Program-made: the position numbers and the translations under genes
Notes under the pieces: generated by a model
What the model was told of the DNA's origin: nothing
Database searches by the model: none
What the model saw: the letters and a program-made list of their open reading frames with translations, nothing else
Source: Polaromonas sp.
GTDB taxonomy: Bacteria; Pseudomonadota; Gammaproteobacteria; Burkholderiales; Burkholderiaceae_C
Assembly: GCA_026786065.1 (NCBI GenBank)
Contig: JAJAYS010000003.1
Coordinates: 1-11,748 of the forward strand
Length of the DNA stretch: 11,748 bases
Direction: 5' to 3'
In this document: in pieces, positions 1 through 6,213 of the stretch
Position numbering within the stretch: the first letter of the stretch is position 1
Layout of the letters: every line of letters starts with the position of its first letter

Positions 1-243
1 CGCCATCGGCTTCGTGACGCCAAGCCAGCGTCACGCGCAGCAAGACAAGGAATTGCTTGCTGGGCGTGCTGCAGTCTACGAGATGGCCCGCCAGACTCGC
101 CCAGAGCGATGGTCAAACCAGTGCCGTAATTGGCACCGTGTAGATCAGGTCCACCTCAATCCCGACACGCTTCAAACCAAGGAGTTTGAAACTCTCAAAA
201 AAGCGGCCTGATTCACCACCTTTATGCGACAACTAGCTTGACA
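1..243 (+). mobile_element. Right end of an IS3-family element (partial)
   Basis: The transposase tail is followed by a short non-coding stretch ending in GCGACAACTAGCTTGACA at about 226-243, which resembles IS3-family right terminal repeats. Immediately after it (from ~244) the reading frame of an unrelated IS21 istA begins in mid-protein, so the boundary is placed there by the change in homology. The left end and any target duplication lie outside the window. The exact boundary is uncertain by several bases. Confidence 0.5.
2..211 (+). CDS. IS3-family transposase, C-terminal part (cut by window edge)
   Basis: This is the last ~69 residues of a DDE (rve-type) transposase, which cuts and joins element ends. 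Reading runs in from the left edge as AIGFVTPSQRHAQQD and continues through RPERWSNQCRNW and VHLNPD. That C-terminal pattern (FVTP-QRH, then RPERW...RNW, then LNP) is familiar from IS3-family OrfB proteins. The catalytic DDE residues lie left of the window, so whether the gene is intact cannot be judged. A GTG at position 14 opens a frame but is internal to the protein, not a real start. The gene ends in TGA about 30 bases before the probable element end, as expected for the 3' gene of an IS3 element. Family assignment rests on motif memory. Confidence 0.7.
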   Translation, partial: AIGFVTPSQRHAQQDKELLAGRAAVYEMARQTRPERWSNQCRNWHRVDQVHLNPDTLQTKEFETLKKAA

Positions 244-659
244 GCCATCGGCAACGGCGCTTTGGCTCCTTCGCCGAACTCAACGCATGGTTGGGCCAGC
301 TTTGTCACGCCTTGTGGAGCGAGATCCGCCACCCCGGGTACAAGCAATCCAGCGTGGCCGAGATGTTGGAGCAAGAACGCTGCGAGATGAAGCCTATGCC
401 AACGCCCTTTGACGGGTATGTGGAGAAATCGGCCCGGGTCTCCAGTACCTGCCTGGTGGCCGTGGCGCGCAACCGCTATCCGGTGCCGTTTGAACTGGCA
501 GGCCAGCGAGTCAGTACCCGGTTGTACCCCAACCGAGTCAGCGTGGTGGCCAACGATGCGCTGGTGGCAAGCCACGATCGTTTGTCGGATCGGGGACAAA
601 TCCAGTACGGCTGGCAGCACTACGTTGCTTTGGTGGAACGCAAGCCCAGAGCGCTGCGC
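244..659 (+). pseudogene. istA: IstA (IS21 transposase) C-terminal fragment
   Basis: IstA is the DDE transposase of IS21-family elements. The fragment starts abruptly with SHRQRRFGSFAELNAWL and continues with MPTPFDGYVEKSARVSSTCL, NRYPVPFELAGQ, VSTRLYPNRV and YGWQHYVALVERKPRALR. This is the typical post-catalytic region of IstA (C-terminal Mu-like beta domain). The whole catalytic core upstream is missing. After ALR (about base 659) the similarity to IstA stops and the sequence becomes IstB-like in another frame. The IstA frame then runs to a chance stop at 705-707. About the last hundred residues of a usual IstA are absent. It is a non-functional remnant. Confidence 0.8.
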
Positions 660-1341
660 AAGCCGAACACACGGACCGGGCCATGCGCTCAGTGCGCCAT
701 CAGATGAACGCGGCCAAGTTCCCGATGCACCGGGACCTGGCCGGGTTTGACTTCGACTCCTACAAGGCCGATCAACATCTGGTGAAGCAGCTCGGCACGC
801 TAGAGTTCACCGACACAGCGCAGAACGCAATGCTGGTGGGTGGGCCTGGCACCGGCAAGACCCATACGGCCACCGTCATTGCCGTCTCGGGCATCGCCTC
901 CCGGGGCAGAGGGGCGCGGTTATACCGCACGGTCGATCTGGTCAATGTGCTGGAGCGTGAGAAGAGCCCTGGCAAGGCCGGACGCATAGCGTCCAGTTTG
1001 ATCCGCATGGACCTGATCGTGCTCGATGAACTCGGCTACCTTCCGTTCAGCCAGGCCGGCGGTGCCTTGCTGTTTCACCTGCTCTCCAAGCTGTACGGGC
1101 ACATCAGGATGGTCATCACGATCAAACTGAGCTTCTCCGAACGGTCCAGCGTGTTCGGGGACCACAAGATGACCACGGCATTGCTGGATCGGCTCACGCA
1201 AAACTGCCACATTGTGGAGACGGGCAACGAATCGTATCGATTCCAGCACAGCACCTTGGCGGCCAAGTCGCGCATCGAGGCCAGGGAGCAAACACGACGG
1301 CGAACAAAGAGGTGCCAGCGCCAGCACCCGAGCCGTTCTGA
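659..1341 (+). pseudogene. istB: IstB (IS21 helper ATPase), 5'-truncated and frameshifted
   Basis: IstB is the AAA+ ATPase that helps IstA choose and engage targets. The frame reads QAEHTDRAMRSVRHQMNAAKFPMHRDLAGFDF, then Walker A GGPGTGKT (bases ~839-862), a DELGYLPFSQAGGALLFHLLSKLY block with Walker B, and VFGDHKMTTALLDRLTQNCHIVETGNESYRF. About 30-40 usual N-terminal residues are missing at the deletion junction. The first ATG in the frame is at 683, but it is internal to the family alignment. The conserved ITTNLSF-EW block appears here as ITIKLSFSER, so two conserved positions have drifted. After REQ (about 1290) the natural ending TTANKEVPAPAPEPF with stop TGA at 1339-1341 lies in the neighbouring frame, which indicates a one-base loss. 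The uncorrected frame runs on to 1450 with unrelated residues. Confidence 0.82.
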
Positions 1342-1496
1342 GCTACGCGCGCGGGCAAATTCGCTACGGCTACGACCTGTGTGTATCTCCCCGCGCATCC
1401 CGCAAGGCACCAAAAAACCGAACCGAAGAGCATCAAAAACCGGCCAATGAGTGCACTTATCCACAATCGCTGACCTCAAAAGCAGCGCTCCCTGCT

Positions 1497-1537
1497 GGGT
1501 CAAAATTCAATTGGCAGGGTGCCAACATTTAATTGGC
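1497..1537 (+). repeat. IS21 right-end terminal repeats
   Basis: Two tandem-like copies of a motif of the form GGGT-(n)-CAA-A-TT-AATTGGC lie at 1497-1515 and 1517-1537, followed by GCCCACA. Multiple short direct repeats at the ends, and a terminal CA, are known for IS21-family elements, where they bind transposase. The spacing of about 20 bases fits. The matching left end is not in the window. Confidence 0.6.
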
Positions 1538-1575
1538 GCCCACATCCTGTACAAATCAGCTCGGATTAACACACG

Positions 1576-1596
1576 AAAAAAGCCCTTCTATCCGGA
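1576..1596 (-). terminator. Weak candidate terminator after the CX10C protein gene
   Basis: Read on the minus strand there is GTCC, an 8-base loop, GGGC and a run of six T (1576-1581 on the plus strand is A6). The stem is only four pairs, one of them G-T, and it lies about 90 bases past the stop at 1687. The T-run after GGGC is the main support. Nothing else is evident in 1545-1686. Confidence 0.3.
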
Positions 1597-1686
1597 CGCC
1601 AGACAAGGTGATTGGAATGCCCTGCTGCGTAGGCGCCCACCGCCGTACGCATGCCCCTCAGCCAGCAAGACGCCAGCGCGTAATTA

Positions 1687-2256
1687 CTACATGCCGAATT
1701 TGGCCTTGGCCTGGTTTTGGCAGGCGTCCTTGGCGTTTCCAGCCATGCTGTCGCAGCGTTCACGTGCTGCCTTGTAGTCTGCCTCTCGCTTGTCCGCATT
1801 GGCTTCTACCTTGGCCTCACCGACCTTGTCGGAGCGCTTGGCACCGGAATCAGCGGAAACCTTCATGACCTTGGCGTCTTCTTTGGCTCGGGTCTGAGCG
1901 GCCTTGGCGTCCTTGACGCAAACGTCCTTCGCATTGCCATTCAGGTCGTCGCACTTTTCCTTGGCAACGCTGTACATCATGTCGGCCTTGGCGACTGCAA
2001 CATCGCGGGTGTTCTTGGCACTCGGCTTGTACTCGGCCTCGGCTTCTGCCTTGGCGACCTTTTCGGCCCCCTTGGCCTCGGCCTGGCAGATGTCCTTCCC
2101 ATTTGCGGTGAGCGACGAGCACTTGTCACGCGCAGACTTGTAGTCCGCAGAGATGCGGGTTTTTTTCGCGTCGTACTCTGCCTTGGTAACGGCGCTGGCG
2201 TTGCCCGCCAGTGCACAAGCAACGGCAAAACTCAACATTGCTAATTTTGTTTTCAT
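1687..2256 (-). CDS. Exported protein with three CX10C repeats
   Basis: I do not recognise a named gene; similar unnamed envelope proteins occur in Comamonadaceae as far as I recall. The product is 189 residues. It begins with a clear Sec signal peptide (basic MKTK, hydrophobic core, AxA site NASA at 19-22), so it should be periplasmic or surface-exposed. The mature part is rich in Ala, Lys, Asp and Glu and probably helical. It holds three copies of a unit of the form Y-x-A-(R/K)-(D/E)-(K/R)-C-x10-C with core (N)GNAKD-x-C: Cys46/57, Cys102/113 and Cys168/179. The only other Cys is in the signal peptide. The ATG at 2256 is chosen because AGGAG sits just upstream and the signal peptide starts there; a frame extension to 2328 adds a non-signal-like leader. 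It stands alone, downstream of the permease on the same strand. Function is unknown; three disulfide-closed helical hairpins are an inference. Confidence 0.8.
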   Translation of the reverse strand: MKTKLAMLSFAVACALAGNASAVTKAEYDAKKTRISADYKSARDKCSSLTANGKDICQAEAKGAEKVAKAEAEAEYKPSAKNTRDVAVAKADMMYSVAKEKCDDLNGNAKDVCVKDAKAAQTRAKEDAKVMKVSADSGAKRSDKVGEAKVEANADKREADYKAARERCDSMAGNAKDACQNQAKAKFGM

Positions 2257-2339
2257 TGACAGCTCCTGTAAAAAAATCAGACATGGAGGATGCGATATCC
2301 AAAAAGCGATTGCGGGCGTTTGAATCACCAGTCAGTGCA

Positions 2340-2368
2340 AAATTAATTTACGCCCGGACCCTCGACAA
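2340..2368 (-). promoter_or_regulatory. Candidate sigma-70 promoter for the CX10C protein gene
   Basis: On the minus strand TTGTCG (2363-2368) and TAATTT (2340-2345) are separated by 17 bases. The spacing is ideal and each box has one or two mismatches to consensus. The predicted start of transcription near 2333 would leave a leader of about 75 bases before the AGGAG and the ATG at 2256. The AT-rich patch stands out from the GC-rich surroundings. No operator was recognised. Confidence 0.4.
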
Positions 2369-2391
2369 AGAGGTAGTCGCTGGCAATCAAG

Positions 2392-2415
2392 CATCGTAGG
2401 TTCGAGCCTACGATG
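2392..2415. repeat. Perfect 9-bp hairpin, CATCGTAGG / CCTACGATG
   Basis: The arms 2392-2400 and 2407-2415 are exact reverse complements around the loop TTCGAG. A longer-range pair, TAGTCGC (2374-2380) and GCGACTA (2447-2453), brackets it; the right arm includes the permease stop codon. There is no T-run on either side, so a classical intrinsic terminator is not supported. It lies just past the permease stop and upstream of the next gene's promoter, so an mRNA 3'-end structure is the likeliest role. Confidence 0.5.
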
Positions 2416-2450
2416 GGGGTCGCTCCCTAGCTCTACGGCGAGCGCTGCGA

Positions 2451-4073
2451 CTAGGCGGTGGATGCGCGCTTGGAGAGCGTGCGGCTGAGGAGCAAAACCG
2501 GGAGCAGGCCAGCAGCCACCAGCGCCAGCGCCGGCAAGGCAGCCTCGCCCAGCCGCTCGTCACGCGCCAGCTGGTAAGTCACCACAGCGAGGGTGTCGGT
2601 GTTGAAGGGCCGCAGTACCAACGTTGCCGGGAGTTCCTTCATCGCATCGACGAACACCAGCAAGCCCGCCGCCGCCACAGAGCGTTTAAGTAGCGGCCAG
2701 TGCACCCGGCTCAACAGGCCCAGACCAGTCACACCGAGCATCCGGGCGCTGTCGTCGTAAGTCGTCGGCAAACGGCTGTAGCCGCTTTGCATGGCCTGCA
2801 AGGCAACGGCAGTAAAGCGGACCATGTAGGCCCAGACTACACCGATCACCGTCGCCGTGATCCAGTAACCGGCGTTGAGTACCGGTGCCTGCTGCTGCAG
2901 CCAGCCGACCGGCAGCAACAGGCCGACGACGATGACTGCACCAGGCACGGCATAGCCCAGACTGGCAAGCTGCACCGCCGCGCGGGCCGCAAAACTCGGC
3001 CGTCGGCGTACCGTGAATGCCAAGCCCAGCGCCAGTGCGGTGGCCAGCAGTGCGCTGATGCCAGCCAACTTGATGCTGCTTTGCGTCCAGCCTAAAAACT
3101 GCCCCCATCGCAGCGGCTCGGTACCGACCATCAAAGCGCGCAGCATGAACACGACCGGCAGTACAAAGCCGATTGCAATCGGCGTTGCACAGAGTAGCCA
3201 GGCGAGTGCAGCGCGCCCGCTTTTCAGGCGGATCGGCGCGGCGTCTGCACTGCCGGCGGGGGCACCACGTCCCGCCGCGAAGCGCAGACGACTTTGCGCG
3301 ACGCGCTCGATGCGCAGCAGCGCGGCCACCACCACCAGCAAAACAGTGGCGAGCTGTGCGGCGGCCAGGCGATCGTCCATGGCCAGCCACGCTTTGTAGA
3401 TGCCGGTCGTGAAAGTCTGAATCCCAAAATAGCTTGCAACGCCGAAATCGGCCAGCGTCTCCATCAGTGCCAGCGCCATGCCGGCGGCCAGCGCGGGCCG
3501 GGCCAGTGGCAACGCCACCTCGCGAATACGACGAGTCAGCGGAGCCCCCAGCATCCTCGCGGCCTCCATCAGGTGGGCGGCGCGCTCGAGCAGCGCGGCC
3601 CTAACCAGCAAATAAACATACGGATAAAGCGAGAAAACAAAAACAAAGACCGCACCGCCCAGGCTTCGCACGTCGGGAAGGAGCCGACCCTGCCAGCCAA
3701 AGGCAGACCGCAATGCGGTCTGCAGGGGCCCGGAGAACTGCAAAAAGTCGGTGTAGGCGTAGGCCACCACATAAGCCGGCATCGCCAGCGGAAGGAGCAG
3801 CGCCCACTGAAAGAAACTGCGACCTGGAAAGTCAAACAGCGTGACGGCGGCAGCAGCCACCGCGCCGACTGCCATCACACCGAGCGCAACCAGCACGCAC
3901 AGTACCAGGGAGGTCCAGGCATATTCGGGCAGGACGGTTCGGCTCATCTCGCTCAGGATCAGCAACGCCTGCTCGTCGAACTGCAACCATGACAGTGCGA
4001 CGACGACCACCGGCAGCATCAGCAGCCCGACGAGGCCCAGCACGAAAATCGACGGTGGAAAACGACGCTGCAT
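2451..4073 (-). CDS. fbpB: Ferric-iron-type ABC importer permease, two fused domains (FbpB-like)
   Basis: This inner-membrane permease carries two BPD_transp_1 domains in one chain, as in FbpB/SfuB iron(III) importers. From the ATG at 4073 it has 540 residues, the usual family length. The first EAA loop (EAARMLGAPL...LPLARPALAAG, ~170-198) is followed by METLADFGVASYFGIQTFTTGIYKAW. The second (DDSARMLGVTGLG...WPLLKRSVAAAG, ~440-470) is followed by DAMKELPATLVLRPFNTDTLA. These paired signatures are typical of the iron group. About twelve hydrophobic segments are visible. The frame extends to a TTG at 4166, but the extra 31 residues are Ala/Pro-rich, lack a good ribosome site and are not family-like, so 4073 is preferred; its own ribosome site is also weak. 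The gene is transcribed away from the ATPase gene at 4333. Substrate choice depends on a binding protein not seen here; iron is inferred from the family. Confidence 0.85.
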   Translation of the reverse strand: MQRRFPPSIFVLGLVGLLMLPVVVVALSWLQFDEQALLILSEMSRTVLPEYAWTSLVLCVLVALGVMAVGAVAAAAVTLFDFPGRSFFQWALLLPLAMPAYVVAYAYTDFLQFSGPLQTALRSAFGWQGRLLPDVRSLGGAVFVFVFSLYPYVYLLVRAALLERAAHLMEAARMLGAPLTRRIREVALPLARPALAAGMALALMETLADFGVASYFGIQTFTTGIYKAWLAMDDRLAAAQLATVLLVVVAALLRIERVAQSRLRFAAGRGAPAGSADAAPIRLKSGRAALAWLLCATPIAIGFVLPVVFMLRALMVGTEPLRWGQFLGWTQSSIKLAGISALLATALALGLAFTVRRRPSFAARAAVQLASLGYAVPGAVIVVGLLLPVGWLQQQAPVLNAGYWITATVIGVVWAYMVRFTAVALQAMQSGYSRLPTTYDDSARMLGVTGLGLLSRVHWPLLKRSVAAAGLLVFVDAMKELPATLVLRPFNTDTLAVVTYQLARDERLGEAALPALALVAAGLLPVLLLSRTLSKRASTA

Positions 4074-4319
4074 AGAAAGCCAAAAAGGCCAGAGGGGCGC
4101 AGCGGCCGGGACAGCCGCAGGAGCCGGAAAATGCCGGGACAGTGAAGAAAAACGAGTATTTCGCAAACGGCCGGCCGGCGGGAGGGCAAGCCGCTAAAAA
4201 CGCACAGCACGGGAATGTAACGACTAACCGCCGCCAGGCAAAGACCGGGCAAACAGAATTGTAGGGGGGAGCATTTCGGCAGGCGCCCGCGCGGCGGACG
4301 CATCAAGCCAGCCAGCCAA

Positions 4320-4325
4320 TACAAT
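4320..4325 (+). promoter_or_regulatory. Candidate -10 box (TACAAT) directly before fbpC
   Basis: TACAAT lies 7 bases before the ATG at 4333, so transcription would start at or next to the start codon. No Shine-Dalgarno is visible before this ATG, which fits a leaderless mRNA. The expected -35 position (around 4297-4302) is a poor match. The rest of the 4074-4332 gap is GC-rich and I saw no convincing Fur box. Confidence 0.35.
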
Positions 4326-4332
4326 TTCCGTT

Positions 4333-5406
4333 ATGTTTCTTGGAGTTTCCTTACTGGGCGTCCATTACGCGGGGCGCCCTTCACCAGCGGTACACAACGT
4401 CACCTTCAATCTGCAGGCCGGCGAGATCGGCGTGCTGATCGGGCCTTCAGGCTGCGGCAAAACGACGTTATTGCGTGCCGTCGCCGGTTTGGAGCGAGCG
4501 CAGGCCGGCAGCATCACCTTGGGCCAGGAAGTCGTCAGCAGCAGGGCCGTCCATGTGCCTGCCGAATCGCGCCGGATCGGCATGGTGTTTCAGGATTTCG
4601 CTTTGTTTCCCCATCTCGATGTGGCGCGCAACGTGGCATTTGGCCTGGCGCATCTCGGGGCCGGAGAACGTCAGCGACGGGTCGCCGACGTGCTCGATCT
4701 GGTCGGCCTGAGTCAGACGGGCGCACGCTTTCCGCACGAGCTTTCGGGCGGCCAGCAGCAACGCGTTGCGCTTGCAAGAGCATTGGCCCCGTCGCCCCGC
4801 TTGATGCTGTTCGATGAGCCGTTCTCCAGCCTCGACGTCGATTTGCGGGAGCGCCTGGCGCATGAGGTGCGGGCTATCCTGAAGGCGGCCGGGGCTACGG
4901 CGTTGTTCGTGACGCACGACCAGCTGGAGGCTTTTGCGATCGGCGACCGCATCGGCGTGATGTACGAAGGCCAACTTCACCAATGGGACGACGCCTACGC
5001 GCTCTACCATCGGCCGGCCACCCGCTTCGTGGCCGACTTCATCGGGCATGGGGTGTTTGCCAAGGCGCAAATCCTGCAGCGTGGCAGCGAAGTGGTGGTG
5101 CGCACCGCCCTGGGCGACTTCGCTGACATGCACGAATGCCCATTGCCCAGCGCTTACCCGGGCGGGCAGTGCGACGTGCTGCTGCGCGCCGACGACATCG
5201 TGCATGACGACGATGCGCCGGTCAAAGCGCAGATTCTGCGCAAGTCGTTTCGCGGATCGGAATTTCTCTACACGCTGAAGCTGAAGACCGGCGAGACCGT
5301 CGTCGCGCATGTCCCGTCGCACCATGATCACGCTCTGGGCGAATGGATAGGCATTCGCGCCGAGGTGGACCACGTTGTGACCTTTGCGCGTGACGGCGCG
5401 GCGTGA
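4333..5406 (+). CDS. fbpC: Ferric-iron-type ABC importer ATPase (FbpC-like)
   Basis: This is the cytoplasmic ATPase that should power the FbpB-type permease encoded divergently next door. All ABC elements are present in 357 residues: A-loop Tyr12, Walker A GPSGCGKTT (37-45), Q-loop Gln87 in VFQDFALFP, signature LSGGQQQR (137-144), Walker B LMLFDEP (157-163), D-loop SLD (166-168) and switch His195 in FVTHDQ. Residues ~235-357 form a regulatory TOBE-like tail with VLLRADDIVHDDD, resembling FbpC and PotA/CysA relatives. The length matches FbpC. The ATG at 4333 has no ribosome site but a -10-like box just before it. It ends 32 bases before the convergent plsC stop. The divergent rather than operonic pairing with the permease, and the missing binding-protein gene, are somewhat unusual. 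Iron as substrate is inferred. Confidence 0.85.
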   Translation: MFLGVSLLGVHYAGRPSPAVHNVTFNLQAGEIGVLIGPSGCGKTTLLRAVAGLERAQAGSITLGQEVVSSRAVHVPAESRRIGMVFQDFALFPHLDVARNVAFGLAHLGAGERQRRVADVLDLVGLSQTGARFPHELSGGQQQRVALARALAPSPRLMLFDEPFSSLDVDLRERLAHEVRAILKAAGATALFVTHDQLEAFAIGDRIGVMYEGQLHQWDDAYALYHRPATRFVADFIGHGVFAKAQILQRGSEVVVRTALGDFADMHECPLPSAYPGGQCDVLLRADDIVHDDDAPVKAQILRKSFRGSEFLYTLKLKTGETVVAHVPSHHDHALGEWIGIRAEVDHVVTFARDGAA

Positions 5407-5438
5407 CCTTGGGGGCCCATTCGCCGCCCACCCGCTGA

Positions 5439-6176
5439 TCAGCGCTTTCTCTGGTGCGCGATGTCGCGCCGCAGGTCTTCGGCCCACTCGCGCCGACCCC
5501 GCCCCGCAGCCGTTTGCGGCTCGCCAAACACGATCATCGCCCTGAGCGGCGGGGCCGACAAGGTCTGCCAGATCGAGCCTACCAGCGTGTCGTCGTCGAT
5601 GTAGCTCGGGGCCACGCTGAGTTGGCCGCTTGCCGCCTCAACGTACATCAAACTGACCGCCTGAACCGGGACCGCCGCGTCGAGCGCCGCCTGCAGCAGA
5701 TTCGCATGAAACGGTTTCAGGTCCCGACCATCGCTGGTCGTACCCTCCGGAAACACCGCCAGGATGTCGCCGGCTTTCAGTCGCTCGGCCATGTGGCCGA
5801 CCACCCGGTGCGCATCCCGGCGCGATTGGCGCTCGACGTACAGCGTGCCGCCGCCGTCAGCCAGCGTACCGACGAACGGCCACGCACGAACGTCCGATTT
5901 TGAAACGAAGCGGCAATGGCGGGCCGCGTGCATGACCACGATGTCAAGCCACGAAATATGGTTGGCCACCAGGAGCCGGGGGCCCCGGGACGGTGGCTCT
6001 CCGGTCACGACCAGCTCTATCGATGCAATCTGCAGCAATCCCGCCGACCAGTTTTCGACGCGGCGCTGCTGGTCGGCTTCGATCATTCCAGGAAACTGCA
6101 TCTTGATGATCCAGAAGCCGTGGGCAACGTGCATAGCCGCCCGTAAGGCCTTCCACAATACCCGCAGCAGCGTCAT
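5439..6176 (-). CDS. plsC: 1-acyl-sn-glycerol-3-phosphate acyltransferase (PlsC family)
   Basis: PlsC-family enzymes transfer an acyl chain to lysophosphatidic acid, making phosphatidic acid at the inner membrane. The 245-residue protein has the catalytic HX4D as NHISWLD (His73, Asp78), a TLYVER block (111-116) and the FPEGTTSDG motif (142-150). An amphipathic or hydrophobic stretch lies at the N-terminus (MTLLRVLWKALRAAMHVAHGFWII). The start at 6176 is chosen because the protein begins there like its relatives; the frame runs open to 6401 but that part lies inside the upstream pyrC' gene. It starts 37 bases after the pyrC' stop, so it is probably the last gene of the yqgE-pyr operon. The acceptor could be another lysolipid, so the exact substrate is not settled. 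The stop overlaps a 12-bp palindrome at 5433-5444. Confidence 0.85.
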   Translation of the reverse strand: MTLLRVLWKALRAAMHVAHGFWIIKMQFPGMIEADQQRRVENWSAGLLQIASIELVVTGEPPSRGPRLLVANHISWLDIVVMHAARHCRFVSKSDVRAWPFVGTLADGGGTLYVERQSRRDAHRVVGHMAERLKAGDILAVFPEGTTSDGRDLKPFHANLLQAALDAAVPVQAVSLMYVEAASGQLSVAPSYIDDDTLVGSIWQTLSAPPLRAMIVFGEPQTAAGRGRREWAEDLRRDIAHQRKR

Positions 6177-6213
6177 GCCGCGGCCAGAGCGCAGGCCAGG
6201 CCACCGCGCCGAC

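Larger units (their letters stand above)
244..1544 (+). mobile_element. IS21-family element remnant (istA tail, istB, right end)
   Basis: This stretch holds the C-terminal part of IstA, most of IstB in the usual order, and a right end with the repeated AATTGGC-type terminal motifs of IS21 elements, finishing in CCCACA at ~1544. The left part is absent and appears cut off by the IS3-type element. The element carries an istA 5' loss, an istA-istB deletion junction near 655-662 and an istB frameshift near 1290, so it should not transpose by itself. Confidence 0.8.

Noticed and set aside
1717..2244. 175-residue plus-strand open frame opposite the CX10C protein gene
   Set aside because: It is antisense to a gene with a clear signal peptide, ribosome site and repeats; its Leu/Gly-rich product is what the opposite strand of Ala/Lys/Asp-rich codons would give.
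2385..2420. tRNA-like T-arm (GTAGG-TTCGAG-CCTAC) suggesting a tRNA gene or fragment
   Set aside because: The loop has 6 rather than 7 bases, no acceptor, D-arm or anticodon arm can be built upstream, and no CCA end follows.
3294..3992. 232-residue plus-strand open frame within the permease gene
   Set aside because: The product is Gln/His/Arg-rich without pattern and lies fully antisense to a well-supported permease.
5407..5445. Bidirectional terminator between fbpC and plsC
   Set aside because: The only strong structure is a 12-bp palindrome (5433-5444) with no loop space and no T-run on either strand.
4468..5487. 339-residue minus-strand open frame opposite fbpC
   Set aside because: It is a shadow of a GC-rich ABC ATPase gene with complete motifs; its own product has no recognisable domain or plausible start context.
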